NCBI GenBank assembly: GCA_963989245.1
Contig: OZ022347.1
Span: forward strand, 243,544-307,543
Reading direction: 5' to 3'
Source: Nansenia antarctica
Lineage: Eukaryota; Chordata; Actinopteri; Argentiniformes; Microstomatidae
Length of the DNA: 64,000 nucleotides
The notes under the pieces are model-generated. The model saw nothing but the letters and a program-made list of their open reading frames with translations. It was not told where the DNA came from and searched no databases. Position numbers and translations under genes: made by a program. How positions within the stretch are numbered: position 1 is the first letter of the stretch; each line of letters starts with the position of its first letter. Positions 53,550 to 63,512 of the stretch are shown here, piece by piece.

Positions 53550-54062
53550 GGTGCTTGGTGGCGTAACGCACTAAGCGTCGACCGTGTAACCGCAGGGTTC
53601 CCAGTTCGATTCCGGCCGCGGACATATCCTGCATGTCTTCCCTTCTCAAGACCACCAGGACCAAGCTCCGGACCTGGGGTGATGGGGCCTTTTCAGCCGC
53701 AGCCCCGTCCCTCTGGAACGCCCTCCCCAACCACACCAGACAGGCCAACACCCTCCCAACATTCAAACAGGCCCTCAAAAACCACCTCTTCAAGCTCGCC
53801 TTCACCAGTTAACCCTCTCCCCCCCTCCCCTTCCCATGTGTCCCCAGCAATACCTTAATTAGGCCCCTATACTTTCTTCTATTTACCTTTTGTTTATTTT
53901 TATTATTACTACTCGATCTTTTCAGTTTGTAAAGCGTCTTTGAGTGTCTAGAAAAGCGCTATATAAGTCTAATGTATTATTATTATTATTATTATTATTC
54001 TCTCTCTCTCACCCATCCTTCCTGTAAAAAATCTCTACTGTCTCTATCGCAATAAAAATATA
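53550..54062 (+). mobile_element. SINE-C split by a LINE 3' end
   Basis: The head GGTGGCGTAACGCACTAAGC, box B-like AGTTCGATTCCGG and GACATATCCTGCATGTCTTC run to 53640. The tail ACCCATCCTTCCTG, CTGTCTCTATCGCAATAAAA resumes at 53998. Confidence 0.85.
53641..53997 (+). mobile_element. LINE 3' end nested in SINE-C
   Basis: It codes for RTKLRTWGDGAFSAAAPSLW, NALPNHTRQANTLP, FKQALKNHLFKLAF and stop. Then come AGCGTCTTTGAGTGTCTAGA, AAAGCGCTATATAAGTCTAA and (ATT)n. TTCTC/TCTC on both sides is a possible short target duplication. The open coding end is unusually clean. Confidence 0.85.
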
Positions 54063-54284
54063 TAATATAAAATAAATGAAATAAAAAGTACCAAGGACAC
54101 ATTCCCTGAGCAAAGAGGACAGTTAGGTGAGACTCAGGCGTCTATTTCAGCTCTGAAGAGACCAGGTCCAAACACAGGTCTGTTGGTGGTACCAGGAGGA
54201 ATGACCACAGTGCTGGAGTGCTGTCTCACCTGAGCTCAGGTGGGCATACTAGTAAAAGAGACGTGTTCGAGACAATGATCAGGT

Positions 54285-54905
54285 CAAATGGTAAATGGAC
54301 TGACTTACATAGCGCCTTTATCCAAAGAGCTTTACAACGGCCTCTCATTCACCCATTCACACACACATTCACACACAATGGCGGCAAGCTACCACGCAAG
54401 GCGCCGGCCCGCTCACTGGGAGCAATTTGGGGTTCAGTGTCTTGCCCAAGGACGCTTCAACATGTGGCCAGCCGGGGCTCGAACCGCCGATCTGCCGACC
54501 TTGCGACCATTAGTCAGCGGCTCTACCTCCTGAGACACAGCCTCTACCTCCTGAGACACAGCCTCTACCTCCTGAGACACAGCCTCTACCTCCTGAGACA
54601 CAGCCTCTACCTCCTGAGACACAGCCTCTACCTCCTGAGCCACAGCCTCTACCTCCTGAGACACAGCCTCTACCTCCTGAGACACAGCCCCTACCTCCTG
54701 AGACACAGCCTCTACCTCCTGAGACACAGCCCCTACCTCCTGAGACACAGCCTCTACCTCCTGAGACACAGCCTCTACCTCCTGAGACACAGCCTCTACC
54801 TCCTGAGACACAGCCTCTACCTCCTGAGACACAGCCTCTACCTCCTGCGCCACAGCCTCTACCTCCTGAGACACAGCCTCTACCTCCTGAGACACAGCCG
54901 CCCCA
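54285..54905 (-). mobile_element. SINE-A with ~18 head units
   Basis: Tail TTACATAGCGCCTTTATCCA, body CACTGGGAGCAATTTGGGGT, TGTCTTGCCCAAGGACGC and box B GGCTCGAACCGCCG, then the box A array. TSD-like flanks are not clear (AGGTCAAATGG left, ATCAACATCAAATG right). Confidence 0.92.
54524..54900 (-). repeat. 21-bp array of SINE-A box A (~18 units)
   Basis: The unit (+ strand) is CTCTACCTCCTGAGACACAG plus C. Two units read GAGCCACAG or GCGCCACAG and two have CCCCTACC. It is the mirror case of 15886-16235. Confidence 0.96.
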
Positions 54906-54991
54906 GATCAACATCAACATCAAATGATCTATGTGTGCAGATTGCATGCATGTGTTCTCAGCATAGAGAGTAGATCATGCTACCATCACAG

Positions 54992-55118
54992 CAGGGTTCC
55001 CGGCCACGGACATATCCTGCATGTCATCCCTCCTCTCTCTCTCACCCATCCTTCCTGTCAAAAATCTCTACTGTTTCTATCAATAAAAAGAAAAATATGA
55101 GTGGGACTGCCCCATGTG
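54992..55118 (+). mobile_element. SINE-C, 5'-truncated
   Basis: CGGACATATCCTGCATGTCA, CCATCCTTCCTG, TCTATCAATAAAAAGAAAAA and GAGTGGGACTGCCCC. It forms the outer end of the left arm of the inverted repeat. Confidence 0.82.
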
Positions 55119-55193
55119 TTCCCAGCTGTGGTATACTCACACTTTACTGTTTGTGTGCTTTGAAGCGCTCTATGCAATTACTACATTTCAGCC

Positions 55194-55248
<55 letters not shown>

Positions 55249-55425
55249 TGTAATATTATATGGAATATCTGGAGCTGGTTTGGGGGGTTTCTGTATCTAA
55301 GACAACAGGCCACAAGTGAGAATCTTCTGCTGTACATTTCCCTCATTTCCTCTCCTAAGGGTATATTATATTATAGTATTATATCATCTTTATCCTTTCA
55401 CTACAAAACCCCCTTCTGCAATCAT
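55005..55425 (+). repeat. Large inverted repeat, left arm
   Basis: Beyond the SINE, CAGCTGTGGTATACTCACAC, GTGCTTTGAAGCGCTC, an (AAT)n (55196-55247), GGAGCTGGTTTGGGGGGTTT, CTGCTGTACATTT and CTTTCACTACAAAACC all recur inverted at 56745-57180. Confidence 0.9.
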
Positions 55426-55708
55426 TCCTTTTACATATGGACCAAGAATAGCTATGTGTGTATTCCCATGTGACAATCCTTCATTATATTTATTTTTTGC
55501 ATAATTACTACTGTTCAGAAGCTTTTTATGTGTGGCCTTAATAAGTAGAATATTCAACACCTTCTTAGTGGATCTGAGAGCTGAGAGTGTTCTTCCGTGT
55601 TCTTCAGAAAATGTGGAAGTCCTGCATGGAGATCTAGAGTGGGTCTCTAACTTGGGCCAACTGTATTTGGGTTCAAATTGAAATAGCCACAACTCACTTC
55701 TGCAGTTA
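55426..55708. other. Unique spacer, no feature recognised
   Basis: AT-rich, with no counterpart on the other side of the inverted repeat. Confidence 0.5.
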
Positions 55709-55809
55709 AGCGTTATGGAACGAGAAGCCGTGGTATGTCGTGGATATCGGCACGGCTAGCGAGGTGGTTAGGCACGCGAGGTGGTTAGGCATGACATGAA
55801 GAGGAGTGC

Positions 55810-56053
55810 CGTATGTTACGGTACATGTGGGAATATGGTACATGTGGGCAAACTAGGATTAGGGTTAGGTGCTACGTCCACTTGGTACATGCTGGCATGT
55901 CTAACCCTACCCCTAACCCTAATCCTAACCCTAACCCTACCCCTAACCCTAACCCTAACCCTAACCCTAACCTTAACCGTAGCACCCTAGCATCTAACCC
56001 TAACCCTAGTTTTCCCACATGTACCGTTTTCCCACATGTACCGTAACATATAC
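55810..56053. repeat. Nested hairpin with telomere-like arms
   Basis: Arms of about 65-75 bp: GTTACGGTACATGTGGGAAT, ACTAGGATTAGGGTTAGG at the left; CTAACCCTAACCCTAG, CCCACATGTACCGTAAC at the right. The loop contains CCCTAA/CCCTAC units (55897-55975). Both arms themselves hold a duplicated GGTACATGTGGG. Confidence 0.85.
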
Positions 56054-56139
56054 ACCCCCTAGCTGTGCCGATATCCACCATATTGATTAAGAAGAGAACG
56101 CACACCGCAGAGGTGCTGGCGACGGAGCAGAACACTAAA

Positions 56140-56495
56140 GGATAATGTAAGGCAGGTTTATGTGTACAGCACATTTCATACAACAGGGCAATTCAAAGTG
56201 CTTTACATACAGCATTAAAACACAGCAAGAGCAGCATAGTAAGAAAATAAAAATGACAATGAATAAAAGCAAATATAAGAAGAAAACAGATAAGACGTTT
56301 AATAAGACAATAGTTAATGGATAAAAGACATTGATAGAAGTGTTTGTGTTTAATCACAAGTGCTGCAAAACATGAAGGTTTTTAGCTTAGATTTAAATGT
56401 TTTCAGGGTTTGGGCCTGTTTGATTTCTTCTTCAGGGAGTTTGTTCCAGGAGCATGCAGCAGCGTGACTGAAAGCTGCTGCACCGTGTCTTGTTA
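56140..56495 (-). mobile_element. LINE 3' tail (uninterrupted relative of 2450/3357)
   Basis: GTACAGCACATTTCATACAA, CAAAGTGCTTTACATACAGC, ATTGATAGAAGTGTTTGTGT, TTCTTCTTCAGGGAGTTTGT, GCATGCAGCAGCGTGACTGA. Confidence 0.85.
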
Positions 56496-56744
56496 GAAGC
56501 CGCCCACTCTCGTTCCAGATGCTAAAAGTGTCTAATTTATTGACAACAGTTTCTTACTGAGACTTAAGCCTTCTGGCCGAAACTGTTGTCAATAAATTAT
56601 ACACTTTATTACTTTATCGTTTATCCTATTATTACGATATACCACGCCTTCTCCTTCCATAACGCTTTTATACAACGGTTACCACGTTTATCTGTCAATA
56701 TTTCACAAAAGAAAGACAAGACAAACTTTTAATTCATGTATTGC

Positions 56745-56911
56745 AAAAAGGTTTTGTAGTGAAAGGATAAAGATGATATAATACTATAATATAATATACC
56801 CTTAGGAGAGGAAATGAGGAAAATGTACAGCAGAAGATTCTCACTTGTGGCCAGTTGTCTTAGATACAGAAACCCCCCAAACCAGCTCCAGATATTCCAT
56901 ATAATATTACA

Positions 56912-56954
<43 letters not shown>

Positions 56955-57180
56955 GTAGTATTAGTATTAGTATTAATACTATTAGGCTGAAATGTAGTAA
57001 TTGTATAGAGCGCTCCAAAGCACACAAACAGTAAAGTGTGAGTATACCACAGCTGGGAACACATGGGGCAGTCCCTCTCATATTTTTCTTTTTATTGATA
57101 GAGACACTAGAGATTAGACAGGAAGGATGGGTGGGAGAGAGAGAGAGAGAGAGAGGGGATGTCATGCAGGATATGTCTGC
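56745..57180 (-). repeat. Large inverted repeat, right arm, ending in SINE-C
   Basis: GGTTTTGTAGTGAAAGGATA, AAATGTACAGCAG, AAACCCCCCAAACCAGCTCC, (ATT)n 56910-56955, GAGCGCTCCAAAGCAC, GTGAGTATACCACAGCTG: the inverse of 55005-55425. Differences are few, mostly in the trinucleotide tract. Confidence 0.9.
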
Positions 57181-57248
57181 GGCTGGAATCCAACCGGGAA
57201 CCCTGCGGTTACATGGTCGACTCTTAACCCGCTACGCCACCTAAGCGC
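57063..57248 (-). mobile_element. SINE-C, full-length copy
   Basis: GGGCAGTCCCTCTCATATTT, TTTTTATTGATAGAGACACT, (GA)n, GATGTCATGCAGGATATGTC, box B-like CCGGGAACCCTGCGG, and the head GCTACGCCACCTAAGCGCCC. Confidence 0.85.
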
Positions 57249-57328
57249 CCAACACATGTTTTTAGGGCCTGTGAGGTATCGCATCATCAATGTGTTTGAG
57301 TCCACAGGGGTGTGAGGGAAGTCTGCCC

Positions 57329-57445
57329 AGCAGGTTAGGAGATGTGTGATGAAGGTAGAGATGACCCTGTTAGAGATGATGATGAAGGTAGAGATGACCC
57401 TGTTAGAGACGATGATGAAGGTAGAGATGACCCTGTTAGGAGATG
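57329..57445 (+). repeat. ~39-bp tandem repeat (3 units)
   Basis: GATGAAGGTAGAGATGACCC and TGTTAGAGATGAT. Confidence 0.9.
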
Positions 57446-57511
57446 TGAGCTATCAGGGCGGATTGGTCGAGCCAGGTGATACTTTCCCTGCTGCTTGGCC
57501 AGGGAGAACAT

Positions 57512-57650
57512 TTACATTTACATTTACATTTACATTTTGGGCATTTAGCAGACGCCTTATTCCAAAGCGACTTACAGTCGATACATTTGACTAAGCAAGT
57601 GAATAATCAGTTCACCAGTCGTAGCAGGAAGAGTAATCTAGCTCAGGCCG
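57512..57650 (-). mobile_element. Solo LINE-B 3' end
   Basis: TTTACATTTACATTTACATT, GGGCATTTAGCAGACGCCTT, TTCCAAAGCGACTTACAGTC, GTAGCAGGAAGAGTAATCTA. Confidence 0.85.
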
Positions 57651-57651
57651 G

Positions 57652-57753
57652 ACTGACCCATCTAACCCAGAAGGACCGAGAACTAACTCACTAACCCACA
57701 GGACTGACCCATCTAACCCAGAAGGACCGAGAACTAACTCACTAACCCACAGG
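57652..57753 (+). repeat. 51-bp tandem duplication
   Basis: GGACTGACCCATCTAACCCA and GAAGGACCGAGAACTAACTC occur twice without change. Confidence 0.93.
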
Positions 57754-58110
57754 ACAGGGAGGTGTATAACCTTTAACCTCTCCTCAGCTAAAAGCAACAG
57801 GGGAGATGAGGGTGGAGGATGGAGGACGGAGGGTATCAGGGGAGAATATCAGCTTGTGCCTCTGTGGATGTTAATCATGTGGCCAATCAGAACCCCCACA
57901 AGCCCACAGCTCACTGCATTACCTTCATCTATTAGCAGAGCCTGAGAAGGAGTTGTTAAATGTGGGGGTACGCTGTGTGTCTGTCAGTCCCATAACCTCT
58001 CAATGTCAACGTTACAACACAGTCATCAAACTTAAAAAGGGATTCATAGATAATCAAAAAGAGATATGTTATCAGCAGCGTGTCTCTTTACCAGCAGTGG
58101 TGAGAATACA
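57754..58110. other. Unique stretch, no feature recognised
   Basis: No repeat or exon signature that I can support. Confidence 0.5.
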
Positions 58111-58118
58111 GTTATAGG

Positions 58119-58458
58119 CACTGGCGGACTCAGAGGGGGGCAGGGGGGGCGACCGCCCCTCCTGGTGCCCCCACGGTTGAAAAACGTCTCTCTTAAGTGC
58201 CCTTTTGAGTGGCGAAAATGAGAGGACATGCCCTATTGGTGCCCCTCCAATGGTCTAAACTTGACCATGTACTCCCACAGTTGAAAAACGTTGCACTAAA
58301 GTGCCCTTTTGAGTGGCAAAATTAGAGGATGTGCCCTATTGGCTGCCCTTCCAATGGTCTAAACTTGACCATGTGCACTGATGGGGTCCCATGTTATGCA
58401 GTAGATGCCCTTTTTTTCTTTTCGCCCCTGCCCTTCAAACAGCCTAAGTCCACCACTG
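58119..58458. mobile_element. 340-bp hAT-like non-autonomous element with 8-bp target duplication
   Basis: GTTATAGG flanks both sides (58111-58118 and 58459-58466). The ends CACTGGCGGACT and AGTCCACCACTG are imperfect inverted copies of the hAT-type CAGTGG end. Inside, about 105 bp is duplicated in tandem (58168-58270, 58271-58376; TGAAAAACGT, GTGCCCTTTTGAGTGGC, CCAATGGTCTAAACTTGACC). Confidence 0.9.
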
Positions 58459-58606
58459 GTTATAGGTCACTTACAGGTTGTGTTGAATCAACATCTGCAT
58501 AGCTGTTTTATAATTGCACAATAACATCCAAACAGTATGAAATACTGAAATACCATGAATGTGGTATGAACAGCTGACAATATATGGCTACGTATACTGT
58601 ACAGTC

Positions 58607-59680
58607 TTCTGCTTGTTTATAAAGCTCTCACTGGCACAGCACCAGAATATGTTCAGACCCTTTGCTAGCATATCAGCCCAAACGAGCTCTCAGGTCTTCT
58701 GCTAGCATATCAGCCCAATAGAGCTCTCAGGTCTTCTGCTAGCATATCAGCCCAATAGAGCTCTCAGGTCTTCTGCTAGCATATCAGCCCAATAGAGCTC
58801 TCAGGTCTTCTGCTAGCATATCAGCCCAATAGAGCTCTCAGGTCTTCTGCTAGCATATCAGCCCAATAGAGCTCTCAGGTCTTCTGCTAGCATATCAGTC
58901 CAATAGAGCTCTCAGGTCTTCTGCTAGCATATCAGCCCAATAGAGCTCTCAGGTCTTCTGCTAGCATATCAGCCCAATAGAGCTCTCAGGTCTTCTGACG
59001 CTGTCTTTCTCTGTGTACCACATGTACAAAAGAAGAGATTTGGTGAGGCTGCATTCTCATTTTATGCTCCAGATTGTGTCTCACTGCCAGTTTACATTAG
59101 GGATGCAACCTCAGCACTTATGTTCAAGTCAAGACTAAAAACCCATCTTTTTAATATTGCCTTTAAATGACTAAATAATTAAATAATTATTATATAATGA
59201 TTAAAGCTATATATAATGTTCCAGCCGTGCCGATATCCATGACATACGCACGGCTAAATGGAATGTTGACACATCTTTTCATATATCTCTGCATTTGTTT
59301 ATATTACCGTTATCGAAGTTACATTCTTACCGTTGCTTAGCAACACGATAAACAACTGTTCCGGGTCTATCGTTCCCGCAACTGAATCTTCCAGTAAGCA
59401 CCATTACAGCATTACCTATCCCATCCTGTACTGCCCTGTGCAAACCCCGCGCCCCCTGTAACAGATTAACCGATGATGTGCCAGTTTATATTAGGGATGC
59501 AACCTCAGCACTTATGTTCAAGTCAAGACTAAAAACCCATCTTTTTAATATTGCCTTTAAATGACTAAATAATTAAATAATTATTATATAATGATTAAAG
59601 CACTGAGCTGCAACATTTGCAGGAAAAGTGCTATACAAATAAAGGTTATTATTATATCATTATTATTATATGAACATAAC
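58607..59680 (+). mobile_element. L2-like LINE 3' end, copy 5, with ~9 units and an insert
   Basis: TGCTTGTTTATAAAGCTCTC, CTGGCACAGCACCAGAATAT, then nine 37-bp units (58672-58997), the C-terminal block and its tail. From TGCCAGTTTA to GATTAAAGC the element is present twice (59085-59207 and 59479-59601), with element E between. Confidence 0.9.
59208..59478 (+). mobile_element. Element E, copy 1
   Basis: CAGCCGTGCCGATATCCATG, ACATACGCACGGCTAAATGG, CCGTTGCTTAGCAACACG, CCGGGTCTATCGTTCCCGCA, CATCCTGTACTGCCCTGTGC, CCCCTGTAACAGATTAACCG. The start is a hairpin (AGCCGTGC and GCACGGCT). No ORF. The class is unknown, but it shares its end with the palindromic element at 55.7 kb. Confidence 0.8.
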
Positions 59681-59880
59681 AAGAAATAAGTATTGAACAC
59701 ATCAACATGTTGTCCAGTAAATGTTTCCAATGAGCCTATTCAAGTGAAATTTGCACCAGACTTTGGTATTAACTCAAACAATCCAGACAAACAATCTGAA
59801 CATTTAAGTCCATATGTAAATAAAGTTATGTGGAATAAAGTGGAATGAAACAGGAAAAATCTTCCCGCAACTGCGATAGA
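59681..59880. other. Unique AT-rich stretch
   Basis: Resembles the edge of a transposon (TATTGAACACATCAACATG) but cannot be assigned. Confidence 0.35.
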
Positions 59881-59885
59881 CCCGG

Positions 59886-60091
59886 TCCAGTGTCTCTATT
59901 GGTCAGTTTGGTCCAGTGTCCCTATTGGTCAGTTTGGTCCATTGTCTCTATTGGTCAGTCTGGTCCATTGTCTCTATTGGTCAGTTTGGTCCATTGTCTC
60001 TATTGGTCAGTTTGGTCCATTGTCTCTATTGGTCAGTTTGGTCCATTGTCTCTATTGGTCAGTTTGGTCCATTGTCTCTATTGGTCAGTTT
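59886..60091 (+). repeat. 26-bp minisatellite (8 units)
   Basis: The unit contains TTGGTCAGTTTGGTCCATTG and TCTCTA. It abuts TCTTCCCGCAACTGCGATAG on the left, which resembles part of element E, and element E copy 2 on the right. Confidence 0.94.
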
Positions 60092-60094
60092 GCG

Positions 60095-60353
60095 CAGCCG
60101 GGCCGATCCAAGATATACGCACGGCTAAATGGAATGTTGACACATCTTTTCATATTACTCTGCATTTGTTTATATTACCGTTATCAGAGTTACATTCTTA
60201 CCGTTGCTTAGCAACACGATAAACAACTGTTCCGGGTCTATCGTTCCCGCAACTGAATCTTCCAGTAAGCACCATTACAGCATTACCTATCCCATCCTGT
60301 ACTGCCCTGTGCAAACCCCGCGCCCCCTGTAACAGATTAACCGATGATGTGCC
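60095..60353 (+). mobile_element. Element E, copy 2
   Basis: Nearly identical to 59221-59480 from CACGGCTAAATGGAATGTTG to AACAGATTAACCGATGATGT. The first 25 bases differ (GGGCCGATCCAAGATAT). Confidence 0.88.
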
Positions 60354-60389
60354 TGAAAAACCTATAGTGCTTTGTGTTTATTTATGCGT

Positions 60390-60600
60390 GTTGTAAGTAA
60401 GTAAGTCATGTTTATTTATACAGCACATTTTACAACGACAAAAACAGCCGCCCAAAGCGCTTAATAGAAAACACTAGTAAAAGAGAAACAACAGATAAAA
60501 ATACACTAAAAACAAGGTGCAATACAGAATACAAGTGCAGAAATAAAAGTCCAAAAAAGTGCTACGCGGTCTGGTGAAAAGGTCCGCATGTTCGTTCAGT
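60390..60600 (-). mobile_element. LINE 3' tail with (GTAA)n end
   Basis: TAAGTAAGTAAGTCATGTTT, CAGCACATTTTACAACGACA, CAGCCGCCCAAAGCGC. Relative of 14528-14612. Confidence 0.8.
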
Positions 60601-61835
60601 TTTTTTTTCTTCATAATATTACGAAAGTTGAAGTGTTGAAGAGCCCACTCCATACAACAAACTACAGTTTTAGGATCAATAAATACTTCTGTGTGAAGTG
60701 GATTCACTGTCTCGTCTGCCGTCCTGGTGCAGTCCACTGGGTTACTGATGCATGTATACTTGTGTCAGCCATGACACTTTCACTATGACTCTTTGTGCCA
60801 TGCATATGATGACTTAATGAGTTCTATATTCCAACACCCTGAGGCAGCTTGGTTAGTTACTGCTGTGTCTGCACCGTTCAGTGAGCTGAAAAACAGTTTT
60901 TAACCTTTTAACTCCTTCCTGCCCTAACCCTAACCCTGGATGACCACTGCACTCTGGGTAATAAACCCTCTACTGCCCCTTGGGTAATAAACCCCTCTAC
61001 CTGTGACGTGTCTCTGGTCTGACAGATGCCAAAGGCCCCTCACACCATCCAGTTAGCTTTTAGCACGTTGGGGTTTTGTCTAAAAAACTCACGAGGGAAC
61101 TGCAGAAAGGCAGTAGTACGACCATCGCCACAGCGTCAGTGACTTCAGTGTCAGTGACTTGGTGGTAAAAATGTCATTGCATGTGTGCAATATGAGCAAA
61201 ACTAAATGTTGAAATAGCAGTAATACCACGTTAAAATGACATAAGGGATGGAAAGGGGGGATGGCGCAGTTTTAGAAGGGGGATGATTTTGAGTTTTTTT
61301 ATTTCAGGGGGGGGGATGCCATCCCCCCTCATCCTCCCTCATCCCCCCTCAACTCCAGCGCTGATCATATCTCAAGGGGTTACTCCTAATAAATCAATTT
61401 CCTCCTCATCTTCCTCTCCCTCTCGTCACAACATCGGGTCGGTCCTATGAAGATGCAGACATCTGACTACGCCCTGGCACCAGGGGAACAGAGGTTCTCT
61501 ATGTGGAGAACCCTGTCTGCCTGAGGAGATGCCATCCCTGCATCCCTGCCCCTTACCGGCCCTCAATGGCCCCGATTGTCAGACAAATAAATGTGTTTGC
61601 TATCTGCCCAGTGACCATCGTGATACCAGCTTTAATGTGATTCAGCACAGCAGACTGTCAGGCACCAAGTGTGGTCAAAGGTATTTCCTGACATTCAACT
61701 GATTGACATTCATGGCCACTCTCTGCCTATAAACGGTCACTGTGATGGAGAGATGATGACTGACTCGCATTCCAATATCCCTCAATCAGTCCTGCTGACC
61801 ACCCAGCAGGGCTTCCTACTGCCTCTACCTCCCAC
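60601..61835. other. Mostly unique stretch, G/C-run region at 61253-61350
   Basis: ACCCTAACCCTGG near 60925. GGGGGGATGGCGC and GGGGGGGGGATGCC face CCATCCCCCCTC, so the G-rich and C-rich runs could pair. No exon supported. Confidence 0.5.
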
Positions 61836-62175
61836 CCTGTACTACCCTGTACTACCCTGTACTATCCTGTACTACCCCGTACTACCCCGTACTACCCCGT
61901 ACTACCCCGTACTAGCCCGTACTACCCCGTACTATTCTGTACTACCCTGTACTACCCTGTACTAGCCCGTACTACCCCGTACTATTCTGTACTACCCTGT
62001 ACTACCCTATACTACCCTGTACTACCCCGTACTACCCCGTACTACCCCGTACTACCCTGTACTACCCCGTACTACCCCGTACTACCCTGTACTAGCCCGT
62101 ACTACCCTGTACTACCCCGTACTACCCCGTACTATTCTGTACTACCCTGTACTAGCCCGTACTACCCTGTACTAC
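61836..62175 (+). repeat. Decamer array (TACTACCCYG)n, left part
   Basis: About 34 units of ACTACCCTGT or ACTACCCCGT, with ACTAGCCCGT and ACTATTCTGT variants. Confidence 0.96.
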
Positions 62176-62179
62176 CCCA

Positions 62180-62555
62180 TATGAATGAATGAATGAATGA
62201 ATGGTCTTTATTGTCATTGCTACAGTACAGGTACCAAACAACGAAATTTAGGAGGGGTGGCTCCCCTGGTGTTAGGAAAGGAAAAAAAAAAAAAAACTTT
62301 AAAAAAACAAAATCACAAGAAGGGAAGGAGCTGGTTTACATAAATAAAGGCTATGTACACTATCCACTATACTATACTGTACAGATAGACGACTAGGGTT
62401 GTCATATTGCACAGTAGTGTTATTTCACATTTATTTAAAGTGTCGCAGTTTGCAGGCTTGAAATGTACATGTTTGTGCCTCAGCACTACACCTGATTTTT
62501 TCAGTCCAGCAGCTGCCATCAATCCGTCCAGACTGTCCAGGGCCCAGAACCTAGG
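62180..62555 (-). mobile_element. CR1/Rex1-group LINE 3' tail splitting the decamer array
   Basis: (ATGA)n, GGTCTTTATTGTCATTGCTA, CAGTACAGGTACCAAACAAC, GAAATTTAGGAGG, then TCCGTCCAGACTGTCCAGGG and CCCAGAACCTAGGT. Same family as 50358-51076, but only the 3' UTR is present. Confidence 0.88.
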
Positions 62556-63512
62556 TACTACCCTGTACTACCCTGTACTACCCTGTACTACCCCGTACTA
62601 CCCTGTACTACCCCGTACTACCCTGTACTACCCCGTACTACCCCGTACTACCCCGTACTACCCCGTACTACCCTGTACTACCCTGTACTACCCCGTACTA
62701 CCCCGTACTACCCTGTACTACCCCGTCCTACCCCGTACTACCCTATACTACCCCGTACTACCCCGTACTACCCCGTACTACCCTGTACTACCCCGTACTA
62801 CCCTGTACTACCCTGTACTACCCCGTACTACCCTGTACTACCCTCTACTACCCTGTACTACCCTGTACTACCCCGTACTACCCGTACTACCCTGTACTAC
62901 CCCGTACTACCCTGTACTACCCCGTACTACCCTGTACTACCCCGTACTACCCCGTACTACCCCGTACTACCCTGTACTACCCTGTACTACCCCGTACTAC
63001 CCTGTACTACCCTGTACTACCCCGTACTACCCTGTACTACCCTCTACTACCCTGTACTACCCTGTACTACCCCGTACTACCCGTACTACCCTGTACTACC
63101 CCGTACTACCCCGTACTACCCCGTACTACCCCGTACTACCCTGTACTACCCCGTACTAGCCTGTACTACCCCGTACTACCCTGTACTACCCCGTACTAGC
63201 CTGTACTACCCTGTACTACCCGTACTACCCCGTACTAGCCTGTACTACCCCGTACTAGCCTGTACTACCCTGTACTACCCGTACTACCCCGTACTAGCCT
63301 GTACTACCCCGTACTACCCTGTACTACCCCGTACTACCCTGTACTACCCGTACTACCCCGCACTACCCCGTACTAACCCGTACTACCCTGTACTACCCGT
63401 ACTACCCCGCACTACCCCGTACTACCCTGTACTACCCTGTACTACCCGTACTACCCTGTACTACCCCGTACTACCCTGTACTACCCCGTACTACCCTGTA
63501 CTAGCCTGTGCT
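62556..63512 (+). repeat. Decamer array (TACTACCCYG)n, right part
   Basis: About 95 units. 9-bp units (ACTACCCGT) and ACTAGCCTGT units cluster in the right third. Directly after it, CCCCCTGTAACAGATTAACTG matches the end of element E. Confidence 0.96.

Larger units (their letters stand above)
55709..56672. mobile_element. Palindromic DNA transposon with internal insert
   Basis: Left end AAGCGTTATGGAACGAGAAG, GTGGTATGTCGTGGATATCG, GCACGGCTAG. The right counterpart is split: CTAGCTGTGCCGATATCCAC at 56058 and TATACCACGCC, TCCATAACGCTTT at 56640-56672. Between those halves sit a LINE tail (56140-56495) and a hairpin (56534-56603; TTATTGACAACAGTTTC and its inverse). The TTAA at the left border is suggestive but not matched at the right. 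Element E at 59.2 kb shares the CCGTGCCGATATCCA end. Confidence 0.6.

Noticed and set aside
54218..54973. 251-codon ORF (repeated LYLLRHS) and glycine-rich minus ORFs
   Set aside because: Same explanation: the 21-bp array in SINE-A.
62407..63159. 250-codon ORF of repeated TTLYYPVLP-type residues
   Set aside because: A 10-bp unit gives a 10-residue period; the ORF starts inside a LINE tail.
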